DNA of 64,000 nt, taken from assembly GCA_947623175.1 (NCBI GenBank), contig CANQGK010000009.1:1-64000 (forward strand). Reading direction: 5' to 3'. Below the pieces are notes generated by a model. That model was not told the origin of the DNA, ran no database searches, and worked only from the letters and a program-made list of their open reading frames with translations. The stretch's first letter is position 1. Each line of letters opens with the position of its first letter. Source of the stretch: an uncultured Clostridia bacterium (lineage in GTDB: Bacteria > Bacillota > Clostridia > Oscillospirales > Acutalibacteraceae). Both the position numbers and the translations under genes were made by a program. Shown here piece by piece: positions 63,060 to 64,000 of this stretch.

Positions 63060-63849
63060 TTTCAAGCTCTATAACATCCTGTAGGCTGTTGCCCCACGAC
63101 TTATTGACCGCCCAATACGGGGCGCCTATAAGGCGTGCAAAGGGTTTGGTATTTCCCGCCAAAATCTTTGCAAGGGTGTAAGCGTCGGTGCCGTCGATAT
63201 CCCATGAGGTCATGCAGGTGCAGACGCCTAAACGAATTTCCGGATTAACCTTATCGACCGCCGCCCGCATTTGAGCCGCAAAATTTTCGAAAACTTCACC
63301 GTTTGCCTTAAGATATGCGTCGCGCCACTTATTTTTTCCTCCCGAAACTATGTGATCGCATATTTCCTCGCGGGTAGAATTTTCGCCCGTAATGCCGTTT
63401 ATCAGTGCAATATGTTTGTCGCACAGGCACGCCGCAGAATCGAAAAAAAAGCCGTACCTGAAATCATCGTCGAACTGAATTAAATCAACGCCGCATTTTG
63501 CAAGGTCGCTTATGTAGTCAGCGGCGAATTTCACAAAATTTTCGTCTGCCGGACACATAAAATCTTTTAATTCTTTTCCGCCCATTGAGCGCATATTTAC
63601 AAATTCTTTATTGACGTCTACCCAAAAAGTCCAAAGCCATACGCCGACTTCGTAACCTTTGGATTTGAAAAATTTGCAATTATCCTTAAGCTCTTTGAGC
63701 ATTTTCGCTCTTTTTTCGTCGTCGGTCGTATATACGCCCACCGAAAGAAAAATCCGCTCGGCGCCAAAGCGTCTGATTTCCTTGAGCAATCTTTCACGGT
63801 CGCTCCTTTTCACGGTGCTGTTCATAATCGGAACCGTAACTTTATACAT
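61978..63849 (-). CDS. Unknown barrel-like protein, tandem paralogue B
   Basis: This 623-residue protein is the same length as A. Its first 263 residues differ from A at many sites (for example IQFDDDFRYGF for IYFDDDFRYGF, and RLGVCTCMTSWDIDG for RIGVATCMSTWDIDG), while the rest is identical. Key Asp residues of the FDDDF loop are kept in both, which argues that both are active. ATG 63849 follows GGTGG; an upstream in-frame ATG at 63888 lies in the leader hairpin and has no ribosome site. First gene of the two-gene transcript. Confidence 0.65.
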   Translation of the reverse strand: MYKVTVPIMNSTVKRSDRERLLKEIRRFGAERIFLSVGVYTTDDEKRAKMLKELKDNCKFFKSKGYEVGVWLWTFWVDVNKEFVNMRSMGGKELKDFMCPADENFVKFAADYISDLAKCGVDLIQFDDDFRYGFFFDSAACLCDKHIALINGITGENSTREEICDHIVSGGKNKWRDAYLKANGEVFENFAAQMRAAVDKVNPEIRLGVCTCMTSWDIDGTDAYTLAKILAGNTKPFARLIGAPYWAVNKSWGNSLQDVIELERMESVWTKKGDIEIMAEGDVWPRPRINCPASYLEGFDTAIRASGCTDGILKYGLDYYSDADYETGYAKFHEKNKPVYQKIDKMFGGKTNCGVRVYESMKKVADMVMPTKVNSKVSIEDLFFSKAARTLAFNSIPTVYEGEGVCGIVFDENARNLPLSALKNGLILDIAAAEILSERGVDVGIEKIGEAVRENVEEHFFDDNNYIQVHGATFYDIALKDGAEVLSDAETSKGTLPLSYRYENADGNRFLVLNLNTRFNNSAMLKHYERSRQIADNTPWLSGNKLPAYIYGNPALYMQCKENANSLSVGLWNFWPDAVLEPVVELHKEYSEIEFLNCTGKLSGNKAYLSEIAPYGFAGFEVK

Positions 63850-63887
63850 TTTTATACCACCAATCAAAAAATTTACAATAAAAGCCA

Positions 63888-63904
63888 TAAGGCAAACCGC
63901 CTTA
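63888..63904. promoter_or_regulatory. Leader palindrome upstream of the tandem paralogues
   Basis: TAAGGC, five bases, GCCTTA is a 6-bp inverted repeat starting about 8 bases after the predicted transcription start. It may be an operator or a small leader hairpin. Confidence 0.4.
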
Positions 63905-63918
63905 AATACCGATAACAG

Positions 63919-63947
63919 ATTATATCACTAATAATATCAATTTTCAA
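63919..63947 (-). promoter_or_regulatory. Sigma-A promoter of the tandem paralogue operon
   Basis: TTGAAA (63942-63947), 17 bases, TATAAT (63919-63924) on the minus strand, 69 bases before ATG 63849. Strong match. The rest of the window to 64000 is AT-rich non-coding sequence with nothing else I can identify. Confidence 0.8.
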
Positions 63948-64000
63948 GCTTTTTTAAGGCTTTTTCAAATTTTATGCACGATACGAAAATTATCTTTTAA

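Noticed and set aside
60084-63849. Mobile element with 1,083-bp direct repeats
   Set aside because: Repeat ends coincide with homologous gene parts, there are no inverted ends, no transposase and no target-site duplication.
60085-63849. Frameshift joining the two tandem paralogues into one long gene
   Set aside because: Each has its own start, ribosome site and stop and both are 623 residues, so they are separate complete genes.

Overview
The window looks like a chromosomal segment of a spore-forming, Gram-positive (monoderm) Clostridia-type Firmicute. The evidence is spoIID, gerW (ytfJ), the gene order nusB-xseA-xseB-ispA-dxs-tlyA-argR-recN, HPr kinase, RNase J, type III glutamine synthetase, lipoprotein signal peptides and consensus sigma-A promoters with AGGAGG-type ribosome sites. 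No rRNA, tRNA, CRISPR array, insertion sequence or phage gene was seen. Coding density is very high: no gap exceeds 300 bases, the longest being about 0.2 kb. Most genes lie on the minus strand.

Layout. 1-3420: sugar module (D-lyxose isomerase-like cupin, pfkB kinase, solute-binding lipoprotein). 3448-8784: operon of site-2 protease, scpA, scpB, a DUF2953-like membrane protein, gerW, D,D-carboxypeptidase, rluB and a GNAT-like protein. 8827-12383: membrane protein, typA, radical SAM protein. 12491-15612: spoIID with an unknown partner, malic enzyme, small membrane protein. 15710-21362: lipoprotein, DUF1015, alaS, HIT and phosphoribosyltransferase genes. 21386-31026: nusB to tyrS operon (DNA repair, isoprenoid, NADP, arginine regulation). 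31081-37412: secreted glycosidase with a dockerin-like tail, glnN, transglutaminase-like lipoprotein, degenerate LCP-like protein. 37499-44979: housekeeping run rnj, rplI, dnaB, tilS, hpt, ftsH. 45144-49866: hprK, glucokinase, murB, rapZ, whiA. 49960-54655: accessory sugar-phosphate operon under a divergent AraC regulator. 54676-60042: two-component system divergent from a polyphosphate-polymerase-fold / DUF4956 / beta-helix lipoprotein operon. 60084-63947: tandem pair of large unknown proteins sharing a perfect 1,083-bp repeat.

How the parts fit. Most of the window is conserved housekeeping. The accessory interest is in the right-hand 14 kb. There a membrane sensor and OmpR-type regulator sit beside a triphosphate-tunnel polymerase operon whose promoter carries a PhoB/PhoP-like direct repeat exactly where an OmpR-family activator would bind. 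Further right, two paralogous barrel-like proteins appear to have undergone gene conversion. The sugar operon at 50006-53585 combines a 6-phospho-3-hexuloisomerase-like SIS protein, a ribulose-phosphate/allulose-phosphate epimerase, a pfkB kinase and a cytoplasmic beta-propeller glycosidase, with no hexulose-phosphate synthase and no transporter; this does not match a textbook pathway.

Several start codons were moved inward because a strong ribosome site lies inside the longest open frame (glnN, ftsH, the transglutaminase gene, murB, hpt and others). All identifications come from reading the sequence; no database search was run.
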